From assembly GCF_002156965.1 (NCBI RefSeq), contig NZ_CP021324.1, positions 1,190,681-1,254,680 on the forward strand: a stretch of DNA of 64,000 bases, read 5' to 3'. The stretch is from Candidatus Nitrosomarinus catalina. Lineage in GTDB: Archaea; Thermoproteota; Nitrososphaeria; Nitrososphaerales; Nitrosopumilaceae. The position numbers and the translations under genes are program-made. Within the stretch, counting starts at the first letter, position 1. Every line of letters begins with the position of its first letter. Positions 40,707 to 49,604 of the stretch are shown in pieces. The notes below the pieces were generated by a model. That model was not told the origin of the DNA and did not search any database. It was given only the letters and a program-made list of their open reading frames with translations.

Positions 40707-41783
40707 CTATGCGCCTTCAGGCTTCAATATGATTTTGCCGAAGAACTTACCAGTTAACATTTTTGTGTGAGCCTCTGCTGCTTGCTCAAATGTATAAACT
40801 GAGTCAACTGCAGCTTTAATTTTTCCTTGACCCATCCAGTATAGACCTTGATCTAATTCAGCTTTTGTTCCTTGTGTTGAACCTAAGACATTGATTCCTT
40901 TGAAGAATATGTGTCTAAGATCTATTTGTGCATCATAACCTGTTGTTGCACCACATGAAACTAGGGTTGAACCATATTTGAGCAATTGTAGTTGCTTGTT
41001 AAAGTGGGTTTGACCAATATGATCAAATGCTAGATCAATTCCAGGTGCTTCACCTTTTGTTTTTGCAATTTCTTTACTGATTTTGAAGACTTGTTTACTC
41101 CAGTCATCTTGTCTATGATCAACTGCATAATCAGCACCTAATTCTTTACATTTATCTAATTTATCTGGACTTGCAGTTGCAATAACATCACAGTTGTATA
41201 ATTTAGCAATTTGAATTGCAAAACTTCCAACACCAGAACCACCACCCATTACAAGTACGGTTTGACCTGGAGTAATGTTGGCTCTGCCAACTAACATGTG
41301 CCATGAAGTTAGAATTGTCATGGATGCTGCTGCTGCATCTTCATATGAAACTCCTTCTGGAATATGTGAAACATTAACTTCTGGTAGGTGAACTTCTTCA
41401 CTGTATGCACCCCATAGTGGACCAGTTTGGAAACCCCAAACTTGTCTTCGAGTACAATCAAATTCTCTTCCGGAAGTACAAGCACTACAAACTCTACATG
41501 CTAAATTAGAATGGGAAACAACTCTGTCTCCAACTTTGAAACCTGTTACATCTTCACCTACGGCGATTACATCTCCAGCTACATCTGAACCTGAAATGTG
41601 TGGTAGAGGAATTGCAATTGGAACACCTCTCATTCCCCAAATATCATTATAATTTAGGGCAGATGCTTTATTGGTAAAAACTACCTCATCTGGTTTTGGC
41701 TTCGGGGAATCAATATCTTCAACCTTGAGAATTTTTGCATAATTATCATCTGGTGCATATTCACGGTATACTACTGCTTTCAT
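40707..41783 (-). CDS. Zinc-type medium-chain dehydrogenase/reductase
   Basis: The 358-residue protein has the GroES-like domain with ISGSDVAGDVIAVGEDV, the structural-zinc-like CRVCSACTSGREFDC loop (about 95-110), and a Rossmann domain with VMGGGSGVGSFAIQIAK. The family includes alcohol dehydrogenases and the acryloyl-/crotonyl-CoA reductases of 3-HP/4-HB cycle archaea. Given the cycle genes elsewhere in this window, an enoyl-CoA reductase role is possible, but sequence motifs cannot decide it. It is cotranscribed with the CitE-like gene 7 bp downstream. Confidence 0.88.
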   Translation of the reverse strand: MKAVVYREYAPDDNYAKILKVEDIDSPKPKPDEVVFTNKASALNYNDIWGMRGVPIAIPLPHISGSDVAGDVIAVGEDVTGFKVGDRVVSHSNLACRVCSACTSGREFDCTRRQVWGFQTGPLWGAYSEEVHLPEVNVSHIPEGVSYEDAAAASMTILTSWHMLVGRANITPGQTVLVMGGGSGVGSFAIQIAKLYNCDVIATASPDKLDKCKELGADYAVDHRQDDWSKQVFKISKEIAKTKGEAPGIDLAFDHIGQTHFNKQLQLLKYGSTLVSCGATTGYDAQIDLRHIFFKGINVLGSTQGTKAELDQGLYWMGQGKIKAAVDSVYTFEQAAEAHTKMLTGKFFGKIILKPEGA

Positions 41784-41824
41784 GGTTTCAATCTAATTTA
41801 CCCCTAATTATATTTTATTGGGAT

Positions 41825-42109
41825 CTATACTCTGTTAATTTTAAAATCACGTTTAGGTTGTTGTGTAGAAATAAGAATTTGCTTCAATTGATCGTCAGTT
41901 ATCTGTCCGGGCATTTTTCCCTGTGTTGCCATTCCAATTAGATATTGCTCAACAAGATCGGATAACTCAGGTTTGACCATTTTGATATTATTTAATCTCA
42001 TTCTAGCTTCTGGAGTTAAAATTTGTTTTAGGATTTGCTCTTTTTGTGCTGCTGCTTCATGATTAGGATTTTGATCTTGTGGTATATCGTTTGGTTCAGG
42101 AAAACTCAT
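41825..42109 (-). CDS. PDCD5-family DNA-binding protein
   Basis: The 94-residue protein matches the archaeal/eukaryotic PDCD5 family: a polar N-terminus, then EQILKQILTPEARMRLNNIKMVKPELSDLVEQYLIGMATQG and a basic end with KRDFKINRV. The members are small three-helix proteins that bind double-stranded DNA; the cellular role in archaea is not settled. It lies 6 bp downstream of S19e, a pairing typical of archaeal genomes. Confidence 0.92.
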   Translation of the reverse strand: MSFPEPNDIPQDQNPNHEAAAQKEQILKQILTPEARMRLNNIKMVKPELSDLVEQYLIGMATQGKMPGQITDDQLKQILISTQQPKRDFKINRV

Positions 42110-42115
42110 TTTGAT

Positions 42116-42568
42116 CTAACGATAAATTTTCAATTCAGGTTTTTCTAGAATTAATTCATTGAGTATTTCTGTAGCAAGTCTATCTAGTTTTTGCATTCCA
42201 TTTTTAGAAACAACTCTACCTTTCTTTTCAACTATTTCTAAATAGCCAAGTTTCTCTAATCCATGAATTGCGTTACGAACAATTGCACCACTTGCATCTC
42301 TATGATGAGCAGCACCATATCCATGTGGTTTGCCACCACCATAATCTTTCTTTAATTCATTAACTCCAATTGGGCCATTAAAGTAAATTTTTCTCATAAT
42401 TGATGCACATCTAGTATGCCACCATTCACTGTCTTGTGGTGGTTTGTCTGCATGGGCGCCAGTTTTGACAAATGGAGTCCAAGAAGGAGCAGGAATATCT
42501 TCATTTTTTAGAATGTTAGCTAATCTCTCAATTAAGACATCTGCTGGTACATCATAGACTTTTGCCAT
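42116..42568 (-). CDS. rps19e: 30S ribosomal protein S19e
   Basis: The 150-residue protein of the small ribosomal subunit begins MAKVYDVPADVLIERLA; the ATG at 42568 is preferred over one three codons upstream. Family motifs are WTPFVKTGAHADKPPQDSEWWHTRCASIMRKIY and AAHHRDASGAIVRNAIHGLEKLGYLE, the latter forming the winged helix. It is cotranscribed with the PDCD5 gene. Confidence 0.96.
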   Translation of the reverse strand: MAKVYDVPADVLIERLANILKNEDIPAPSWTPFVKTGAHADKPPQDSEWWHTRCASIMRKIYFNGPIGVNELKKDYGGGKPHGYGAAHHRDASGAIVRNAIHGLEKLGYLEIVEKKGRVVSKNGMQKLDRLATEILNELILEKPELKIYR

Positions 42569-42759
42569 AAACTGCAAAAATCGATAATCGTCTTATAAAT
42601 CATTTTAAGAGAAAATGTCTGATAATTTAAGAACTTAGGCAGAGATAAATTTCTAAAAGATCGCAAATTCGATAAAAATTTTCAAATTAAAAAGACAAGT
42701 CAGAGAAAAAGAAAGTCAAGTAGAGACTCTTTTTAGAAAGTAATACCATAGTATAGCCA

Positions 42760-42849
42760 ATGAAAAAAGATTGGCGTCAATATGGAGAAGGTGGAAAAAA
42801 TAGATGGTCAAAAGAAAAAGAAAATGATACAGAAGAGGAATTAGAATAA
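42760..42849 (+). CDS. Possible 29-residue small protein
   Basis: ATG at 42760 opens a 29-codon frame ending TAA at 42847, reading MKKDWRQYGEGGKNRWSKEK and then an acidic end. Composition (charged, two Trp, Gly-rich turn) is more protein-like than expected from AT-rich spacer. It lies in a 290-bp gap between S19e and the exported repeat protein, transcribed opposite to both. A TATA-like CATAGTATA precedes it by about 10 bp, closer than the usual archaeal distance. The remaining gap (42569-42759) shows nothing I can name. Confidence 0.35.
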   Translation: MKKDWRQYGEGGKNRWSKEKENDTEEELE

Positions 42850-42857
42850 ATTATCAT

Positions 42858-44513
42858 TTATTGAATTTCTAAAATTCCTTCTTTGATTAAGAATTGAATT
42901 CCTTGAATGAAAGCATCATCATCAATTGCACCAGCTGCCCACCACTCTGCATTGTTTTTGATCCAATTTGGAATTTCATTTCCAGAGCTAGCTCCTTGTG
43001 AAGTAGATGGAATTTCTAAAATTCCTTCTTTGATTAAGAATTGAATTCCTTGAATGAAAGCATCATCATCAATTGCACCAGCTGCCCACCACTCTGCATT
43101 GTTTTTGATCCAATTTGGAATGGTGCTAGTTTTTTCTTTTGTTAAGATCGATTGAGAGTTAATTTCAAAATTAGATGTAGATACAAGAAAGTTTTTAAAA
43201 TTATTAGAATATTGACCAGTTAAAATTAATTTAAATTCATACTCTCCATCAGTTGGAATAAAAATAGATTCTTGATAAATTCCATCCGGAGCTAAAATAC
43301 CAAGATATTTTTCTCCAGTTCCAATATTTGACCAAATTTCTTTTCCAGAGGAATCAGTAATGCCATAAACAAACAAGAGATCTGTTACAGGAATATTATT
43401 TTTATCGTAGAAGGAAAATGTGAAAGGAATATTTTTACCAGAAACTAAATTAGAATTCCAATAAACTTCTCCAATTATATCATTTTCAAAAGAGAATTTA
43501 ATGTCATTAAAATTAATTTTTTCACCAGATAAAATTTCTAATTTAATTGAATCATTGTTTGATGTAGAAAGTAATTTACTTTTTATTTCGAAAAGATCAT
43601 TATGAGGAACCTCAATCTTTATAGAATTTTTTTCAGGATTTGAAATATTAAATTCATAAAACTCATTGGAAATTTCCACGTCATTAAGAGATATCAATAA
43701 TTCATTATCTACTGGAATAGACGAAAAATCTTTGTTAAATGAGATTATTTGGTTTAGACTTGAACTATCACTATGATCATTCCAGTCAAATGGTATTTCA
43801 TATGATATTTTATTTAATGATTCATCATATACAAAGTTAGAAATTTCATTATTATGAGATTTTACAGAAATTGGAAATTCTTCTGCTGAAGCAGTTTTTA
43901 TTTCAAAAATCTGTTTGTCTGGAAGATGCAAAAAGGTTTCAAAAAGCAAGTCTTGAGTAGTCAAAGTTTTTGGATTTGTTGCACCTACAATAGAAACTTG
44001 AACAGAATATTGTCCACTTTTATCAAAAATTGGTCCTTGAATTGTGGGTAGTGAATCTCCTCTTGCATAATATCCACCTGCTATAGCATGTTTTTCACCA
44101 TTATACACAGTACACTTCCAAAGTTCTTTTTCCATACATCCAGTTGTAGGTTTGATCTTTAGTTCCAATTTTCCATCTTCGTCATAAAAATACTCATTTG
44201 CAACTAAATTGTCATCTTGAAAAATTTTAACACGGTACGTCACACTTTGAATGTTAACATCAGTTTCACTATCAAAAAATCTAATTGATAGATTTGTAGA
44301 TTTTGAATCACCGAAACTGAAATCTTCTGGGAAAAGAGTTGTACTTACTGCAACTTTTAATCCATCAAGATCAATTGGAGGTGCCATTGCACCAGAATGA
44401 TGTTGAGCATATGCGGGAGTAATTGAAAATACAAAAAGAACCACAAATAGAGCTAAGACTAATTTTAGAATCATAATTGTAATGATTTTCAACTTATTAA
44501 AAAATAATTGCAA
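42858..44513 (-). CDS. Exported beta-rich protein with two C-terminal Trp-rich modules
   Basis: The 551-residue protein has a signal peptide (about 1-36, ending ITPAYAQHHSG) and a long beta-sandwich ectodomain of about 420 residues. Two nearly identical 37-residue modules (IPNWIKNNAEWWAAGAIDDD... to FLIKEGILEI) end the protein, separated by a Ser-rich linker. Related paired modules end the proteins at 60981 and 63154. I infer a cell-surface protein whose modules mediate attachment or assembly. It has no membrane anchor of its own at the C-terminus. Confidence 0.82.
   Translation of the reverse strand: MQLFFNKLKIITIMILKLVLALFVVLFVFSITPAYAQHHSGAMAPPIDLDGLKVAVSTTLFPEDFSFGDSKSTNLSIRFFDSETDVNIQSVTYRVKIFQDDNLVANEYFYDEDGKLELKIKPTTGCMEKELWKCTVYNGEKHAIAGGYYARGDSLPTIQGPIFDKSGQYSVQVSIVGATNPKTLTTQDLLFETFLHLPDKQIFEIKTASAEEFPISVKSHNNEISNFVYDESLNKISYEIPFDWNDHSDSSSLNQIISFNKDFSSIPVDNELLISLNDVEISNEFYEFNISNPEKNSIKIEVPHNDLFEIKSKLLSTSNNDSIKLEILSGEKINFNDIKFSFENDIIGEVYWNSNLVSGKNIPFTFSFYDKNNIPVTDLLFVYGITDSSGKEIWSNIGTGEKYLGILAPDGIYQESIFIPTDGEYEFKLILTGQYSNNFKNFLVSTSNFEINSQSILTKEKTSTIPNWIKNNAEWWAAGAIDDDAFIQGIQFLIKEGILEIPSTSQGASSGNEIPNWIKNNAEWWAAGAIDDDAFIQGIQFLIKEGILEIQ
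42863..43121 (-). repeat. Two perfect 112-bp direct repeats, 147-bp period
   Basis: Bases 42863-42974 and 43010-43121 are identical over 112 bp. They encode the two C-terminal Trp-rich modules in the same frame, 49 codons apart. Identity at silent positions shows recent duplication or ongoing gene conversion. No terminal inverted repeats or transposase are present, so this is not a mobile element. Confidence 0.95.
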
Positions 44514-44517
44514 ATTG

Positions 44518-44817
44518 TCAGGAGATTACTTTACGGTATGTGTGACCACAAAAATTACATGAGATTCTGATCGATTTAACAGATGCCCTACCCAAACGAA
44601 TTCTAGAATTTAGTCCTGGAGCAATGAATGATTTGCACTTTTTGCAAAAAACTATTCGAAGGTCATATGGCATTCGAATTTTATATTTACTGCTAATTCG
44701 GCGTGCAATGGAGGCCTGTCTTTGTGATAATTCAGGATCGGTTCTAGCATTACTGATTGCATTATCAATTAAAATTTGCATTCTTTCCATTGCAATTTTG
44801 TAAACTATAGGCTTCAC
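44518..44817 (-). CDS. rnp4: RNase P protein component 4 (Rpp21/Rpr2)
   Basis: The 99-residue zinc protein of archaeal RNase P matures tRNA 5' ends. An N-terminal helical part contains IAMERMQILIDNAI and a basic RQASIARRISSKYKIRMPYDLR. The zinc ribbon follows (FCKKCKSFIAPG...ISCNFCGHTYRK, about 57-94) with four cysteines. It lies between the exported repeat protein gene and tRNA-Gly. Confidence 0.93.
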   Translation of the reverse strand: MKPIVYKIAMERMQILIDNAISNARTDPELSQRQASIARRISSKYKIRMPYDLRIVFCKKCKSFIAPGLNSRIRLGRASVKSIRISCNFCGHTYRKVIS

Positions 44818-44868
44818 AATAATTTCTAAAAATACAGGTAAAAATTAGTTCTGATTAAAATTAAAGAC

Positions 44869-44942
44869 TGCAGTCAGCGGGATTCGAACCCGCGTCACAG
44901 GGTTGGAAACCCCGAATACTAACCAGGCTATACTATGACTGC
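44869..44942 (-). tRNA. tRNA-Gly (TCC)
   Basis: On the minus strand acceptor arms GCAGTCA and TGACTGC pair fully. Anticodon stem CGGGG/CCCTG closes loop TTTCCAA, giving anticodon TCC. T arm GCGGG/CCCGC with TTCGAAT is canonical and the discriminator is A. It is 74 nt without intron, 22 bp downstream of nep1 on the same strand. Confidence 0.95.
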
Positions 44943-44964
44943 GCTGAAAATAAAAACAAAATTC

Positions 44965-45633
44965 CTACATAAAAATGGTTTTTTCGTACTCATATAGGAT
45001 TCTGGATGCAACCACATGACATTCAAAGGATTCATTTCCAACAGAGTATAGATTTGTGATCTTATTTTGCACTGAATCAGAAAAATGACCCTTTTGAAAT
45101 CCACCTAGTACGATACATGAGTTATCAGGAATTTCAGATGCAATTTTTTGGTATGAACTTAATTCTCCTTCGGTAGAAAAACCAATAACATTAGATGGAT
45201 TGATTTCTTCAATTAATTCTGAAAAAGTTTGTTCCTTCATATCAAGTAACAATTCATTTTTTGACATAATTTTTTTTTCTTGAAATAATTTTTCAATTAC
45301 ACCTTGAAACCTATGATAAGATTTTGGGATGTGAACATTTTTTCCAAAATGAATTACTTTGTTATCAATAGTATGAACAAACAGATTTAATTTATTTTGA
45401 TAGTATAATGGAATTGATGTAGCTTCAAGTATTGAAAAATGAACAAGATCAGGTCGTCCACGTTTAATTTCATTTTTTATTCCCTTCATTGCAGCAAAAT
45501 GCCAGGAATTATCCAACAAAATATCAGAAGGATATTTGCCTAATTTTTTGGCATGTGAAACTACTGATGGGTGTTCTTCCAACTCATAGGGTACAAGTTC
45601 TAGTGCAGATTCGGATAAAATTAAAGAAATCAT
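44965..45633 (-). CDS. nep1: 16S rRNA pseudouridine N1-methyltransferase Nep1/Emg1
   Basis: This SPOUT-class ribosome biogenesis enzyme of 222 residues carries the family pattern RGRPDLVHFSILEATSIPLYYQNKLNLFVHTIDN, VHIPKSYHRFQGVIEKLF and the SAM-knot segments NVIGFSTEGE, CIVLGGFQKGHFS and LYSVGNESFECHVVASRILYEYE. It methylates the hypermodified pseudouridine in helix 35 of small-subunit rRNA. The gene starts 1 bp after the end of the upstream gene at 45635 and precedes tRNA-Gly. Confidence 0.94.
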   Translation of the reverse strand: MISLILSESALELVPYELEEHPSVVSHAKKLGKYPSDILLDNSWHFAAMKGIKNEIKRGRPDLVHFSILEATSIPLYYQNKLNLFVHTIDNKVIHFGKNVHIPKSYHRFQGVIEKLFQEKKIMSKNELLLDMKEQTFSELIEEINPSNVIGFSTEGELSSYQKIASEIPDNSCIVLGGFQKGHFSDSVQNKITNLYSVGNESFECHVVASRILYEYEKTIFM

Positions 45634-45634
45634 T

Positions 45635-46777
45635 TTAGTTTAGCATTTGAATTTGAGTTTTAAATTCATTCCATCCAATTTTTCCATTTTGATTAACGTC
45701 TACAAGACCAGTATTACAATTATACTGATTCAATCTTTCAATTACATGTTCACTGGTACCCATACTTGAACCACCGCCTAAAGTGATTGTTTGATCACCA
45801 ATTTTTTGCTCTTCTTTAACACAACTGTTTTCTTGTTGATCAATATACCTAAACCATGTCATAAATTCAATATCTGATTCATTTTGGGCATAAAAATCAA
45901 ACAATTTTTCTACAAATAATTTTTGAGAATCATCATTTCCTTCTACAAAATCAGATGTACTCCAGCTTATTTCAAAAAATCCTATTTTTTTATTTGGTAC
46001 AATTTCAAAAATCTTATTCAAATCTTCAATAGCCTCATCAGGGTTTTTACTTATTTCATTTAACGAATCAGTTGGAGTATATGAAAATGCAACAAAGTCA
46101 CCAGATGACAATTCTTGTACAACATTTCCAAGATTCTTATTCAATACATTATGTAGAGCAAATGAATTACCAAAATTAACATCTGGATGTTTTTCTTTTA
46201 TTCTATCATATACATTAGAAAACAGTTCTTGATATACTGGAATAAAGCGTTCATTGTATCTAAATTGTGATTCAGTTTCACCAGCAATTATTACCGAATC
46301 AATAATGTGATAACGTGAAAGAACAGCATCTAAAGCGGTAACTAGTTCATCTTGATTAATTCCATTTAGTGTGGGTTTTCCAATCCATTTAGGAAATGGT
46401 CCTAATGTTTCTCCATTAATAATTGAAAAGTAAAGAGTTACTTTATGATTATTTTTTTCATTTAATCCCATTAAAATATCAGATTGCAACCAATCAAATT
46501 TTCCTTCAACAGGTTCGATCATATTCCAATAAAGGTAAACATTACTTCTACCAATTCCGGTTGAAGAAGCATCTGCAAAGATTTCATCCAGTTGTTGTAA
46601 TGTAACTGAGGAAGATGGAGAATTAATCACCATGCCAATTGATTCATTATTTATTTTAGGTGAAACTTGAGATATTGTCGTATCAGTATCATCTACAGAA
46701 TTATCAGAAACAATAAAAACAAAAACTAATGCAATAACAGCAAAAACTGGGATTATGCCTAGTTTTTTCTTATCCAT
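45635..46777 (-). CDS. Membrane-anchored glycoside-hydrolase-like TIM barrel with an EF-hand
   Basis: The 380-residue protein has an N-terminal membrane helix or uncleaved signal (about 6-25), then a TIM barrel outside the cell. YWNMIEPVEGKFDW, IIAGETESQ and IGFFEISWS have the look of glycoside hydrolase strands, with the last two Glu as candidate acid/base and nucleophile. The C-terminus DVNQNGKIGWNEFKTQIQML is an EF-hand-type calcium loop, like half of a dockerin. The substrate is unknown, perhaps glycans of the cell's own surface. It lies 1 bp upstream of nep1. Confidence 0.75.
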   Translation of the reverse strand: MDKKKLGIIPVFAVIALVFVFIVSDNSVDDTDTTISQVSPKINNESIGMVINSPSSSVTLQQLDEIFADASSTGIGRSNVYLYWNMIEPVEGKFDWLQSDILMGLNEKNNHKVTLYFSIINGETLGPFPKWIGKPTLNGINQDELVTALDAVLSRYHIIDSVIIAGETESQFRYNERFIPVYQELFSNVYDRIKEKHPDVNFGNSFALHNVLNKNLGNVVQELSSGDFVAFSYTPTDSLNEISKNPDEAIEDLNKIFEIVPNKKIGFFEISWSTSDFVEGNDDSQKLFVEKLFDFYAQNESDIEFMTWFRYIDQQENSCVKEEQKIGDQTITLGGGSSMGTSEHVIERLNQYNCNTGLVDVNQNGKIGWNEFKTQIQMLN

Positions 46778-46823
46778 GAGGATAACAAAATAAAAGAAAG
46801 TAAAAAAGTTGTGATTCTGTTAT

Positions 46824-49475
46824 TTATCCAGAGGTACAACCACTGTATCCACATTCAATACAGATACTACAACCTTCTACAAAGACAAGATTATTTTTAC
46901 ACGTAGGACACAATCGTTCCTCTGCAACTTCTTCTTGTTTTGGAGCTTCAATCTTTATTTCTTCATCATGGACTTTTAGTGCAAGTGATGCACCAACTTG
47001 TGTTTTGATGTATTTGTTTGTAATATTTTCATGGATGTAAGATAGCATGTATTCACTTGGTGCAACTTCAAATGTTTTTTCTGCATTCTCACTTGTCATG
47101 TGAAGAACTTGTTTATGTCTAGAGCCATCACGGTATACAGTCATACCTTTGAGTCCAAGTTCATGGGCTAACAAGTATGATGATTTGACATCTTCAGCTG
47201 TTACATCATATGGCATGTTGATTGTCTTTGCAATTGCGTTTCCAATCCAATCTTGCCATACACTTTGAGCCATAAGGTGATCAGCCCAGTGTATATCCAT
47301 TGCAGTTACAAACACATCTTGCATCCATTGTGGAATTTCATCAATTCCACTCAATGAACCATAGTTGTCTGCAATCTTTTCAAGAATTTCATCTGTGTAA
47401 AGACCTTCATCTCTAAGAGCTTCTTCAAGAATCTTATTTGTGTAAAAGAATCTTCCAACAGTTACTCTTTTCTCAAATACAAGTGCAAATGCCGGTTCCA
47501 TTCCATTTGAACAATCTGCAATCATAGAAAGGGTACCAGTTGGTGCTACTGTAGTAGTTAGTACATTTCTAATTCCATGCTTTTTGATTTTTTCAATTAA
47601 TGGACCCCATTCAAATGAATGAGCACTTTTAGATTTTTCATAATATCCAGCTACTGGGATTTTACCTTCAGGATATTCAGTCTTGGAACATAATGGGAAC
47701 TCACCACGAGATGTAGCAAGTGCAACACTTTCTTCCATAGAATAGTAAGTCAATGCTTCAGAGAGTTTTGATTGGAGTTCATATCCTTCTTTGGAATTGT
47801 ATGGAATTTTGAGTTTGTATAATAGATCTGCTACACCCATTACTCCCAATCCAATTCTTCGAGACTCTTTTGAGGCTACATTGATTTCAGGAACTGGATA
47901 ATGATTTACATCGATGATATTGTCCAAAAATCTTGTTGTTTTTCTAATGATTTCTTCATATCCTTGCCAATCAAATTCGTAAGAACCATCTGCTTGTTTT
48001 TGCGCATAGTTTACTAAGTTGATTGAACCTAAATTACAAGACTCGTATGGGTAAAGACTTTGTTCACCACATGGATTTGTTGCTCTAAGTGGAGCTTGTC
48101 TTGCTTTAGCAAATACATTGTATTTGTTAATTTGATCAAAGAAGATCAATCCAGGTTCTGCACTTTTCCATGCAGATAATGCAATTAAATCAATTAATTG
48201 ATGTGCGTTAATTTCTTTAACTGGTTTTCTATCACGTGGACTTCTTAAGACATAATTTCCATCTTCAGTATTTACAAGTGCATTCCAGAAATCTTCCCAA
48301 ATACCAACACTGACATTAAAGTTTTCTAAAACACCAGGTTCTGTTTTGTTTGTAATGAATTTTTCAACGTCAGGATGCCATGCTTCAATAATTCCCATGT
48401 TTGCACCACGTCTTTTACCACCTTGTTTAACAACTTCAGTAACTGTATTGATGATGTTCATGAAAGATACTGGACCAGATGCAACACCAGAAGTTGATGC
48501 AACAATATCTCCTTCTTCACGAAGATCAGAATAATTAATTCCAACACCGCCACCAGATTTGAAAATTAATGCAGCATCAGAAGTAGATTTCATAATCTCT
48601 TCCATACCATCATTCATTCCAAGTACAAAGCATGCAGATAGTTGTCCTAATCTTCCACCAGCATTCATCATTGTCGGTGAATTTGGCAAAAAGTTTTGTG
48701 CTGTCATCATTTCAAAGTATTCAGTAATTCTATCAGAATAAACTTCAAGTTTTTTTGCTGCTAATAATGTCAAAAGATCTTTGAAACTTACTTTCATTTG
48801 ACCTTTGTTAGCAAGTGTGACATAATGATTGATCAAAGATCTAAAATGCCACTTGTTGAAGAAATAATCTCCTACTTTGAATTTATAATCAAAAGCATCT
48901 AATTTTTCAAGATAAGATTTAGCTTCATCTACATCTTGATTGTTATTACCAGATTTATCAAATATCTGAGAATCATATAGCATATCTCCAATTCCAACTA
49001 AAATTGCTACTCTCTCAAACATTTGTGTTGGAGTCTCGATAATTTCACTTTTTGAGTTTCTAAAGAGGTATCTTGAGGCTAAAACTCTCAAACAATTAAG
49101 ATCAAATTTCTTTGAAACTGGATCCAATGATTTTAGGTTTAAAACTCTCATCTTCTCATCTCTGAGTTTTCGTCTTTCGTGTCTGTAAACTATGTAAGAT
49201 TTTGCGATATCACTATTACCACTATCAATCAAAGTTGATTCTACAATATCTTGAATATCCTCTACAGTTGGTGATTTTTCGCTTGTAAATCCTTGTTCAA
49301 CAAGTTTGTTTAGCACTTCTCCTGCTAGTTTATCTGCAACACCACGGTCGGCTTTGGAGGTGGCGGCTAATGCCTGGTATATGGCATTTGAAATTTTATC
49401 TAAATCGAAAGCCGTAACTGTACCATTACGTTTACGGATCTCATTGATCGTATTTTCTATTTGTGAATTATCCAT
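46824..49475 (-). CDS. nrdJ: Ribonucleoside-diphosphate reductase, class II (adenosylcobalamin-dependent)
   Basis: The enzyme reduces ribonucleotides to deoxyribonucleotides with B12. The product is 883 residues from the ATG at 49475, chosen because GGAG lies 8 bp upstream and a TATA box at a fitting distance; a start at 49493 is also open. An ATP-cone spans about 10-95. The catalytic barrel contains NSPTMMNAGG, FKSGGGVGINYS, NPCGEQSLYPYESCNLGSINL and TVAPTGTLSMIADCSNGMEP, with the active-site Cys residues. The tail CPTCKNNLVFVEGCSICIECGYSGC binds zinc or carries redox Cys. No small radical subunit is nearby, fitting class II. Confidence 0.95.
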   Translation of the reverse strand: MDNSQIENTINEIRKRNGTVTAFDLDKISNAIYQALAATSKADRGVADKLAGEVLNKLVEQGFTSEKSPTVEDIQDIVESTLIDSGNSDIAKSYIVYRHERRKLRDEKMRVLNLKSLDPVSKKFDLNCLRVLASRYLFRNSKSEIIETPTQMFERVAILVGIGDMLYDSQIFDKSGNNNQDVDEAKSYLEKLDAFDYKFKVGDYFFNKWHFRSLINHYVTLANKGQMKVSFKDLLTLLAAKKLEVYSDRITEYFEMMTAQNFLPNSPTMMNAGGRLGQLSACFVLGMNDGMEEIMKSTSDAALIFKSGGGVGINYSDLREEGDIVASTSGVASGPVSFMNIINTVTEVVKQGGKRRGANMGIIEAWHPDVEKFITNKTEPGVLENFNVSVGIWEDFWNALVNTEDGNYVLRSPRDRKPVKEINAHQLIDLIALSAWKSAEPGLIFFDQINKYNVFAKARQAPLRATNPCGEQSLYPYESCNLGSINLVNYAQKQADGSYEFDWQGYEEIIRKTTRFLDNIIDVNHYPVPEINVASKESRRIGLGVMGVADLLYKLKIPYNSKEGYELQSKLSEALTYYSMEESVALATSRGEFPLCSKTEYPEGKIPVAGYYEKSKSAHSFEWGPLIEKIKKHGIRNVLTTTVAPTGTLSMIADCSNGMEPAFALVFEKRVTVGRFFYTNKILEEALRDEGLYTDEILEKIADNYGSLSGIDEIPQWMQDVFVTAMDIHWADHLMAQSVWQDWIGNAIAKTINMPYDVTAEDVKSSYLLAHELGLKGMTVYRDGSRHKQVLHMTSENAEKTFEVAPSEYMLSYIHENITNKYIKTQVGASLALKVHDEEIKIEAPKQEEVAEERLCPTCKNNLVFVEGCSICIECGYSGCTSG

Positions 49476-49481
49476 TATAAT

Positions 49482-49516
49482 ATCTCCTACCATAGTAGAA
49501 AACTAGTATCTATAAA
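49482..49516 (-). promoter_or_regulatory. nrdJ promoter: TATA box and Shine-Dalgarno
   Basis: On the minus strand TTTATAG (49516-49510) is a TATA-type box; transcription would begin near 49486. GGAG at 49487-49484 lies 8 bp before the ATG at 49475. This supports the shorter NrdJ start and a very short leader. Confidence 0.5.
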
Positions 49517-49604
49517 CTTTCAACAGAATTTGTTTGAAATTTTGGTTGAACATTTTTTACAACGCTCCAATGTTAATCGTAGTGGTACAAAATCATAAAA
49601 TGTT

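Noticed and set aside
42863-43121. Insertion element from 112-bp repeats
   Set aside because: Both copies lie in frame within one gene, with no transposase, target duplication or inverted ends.
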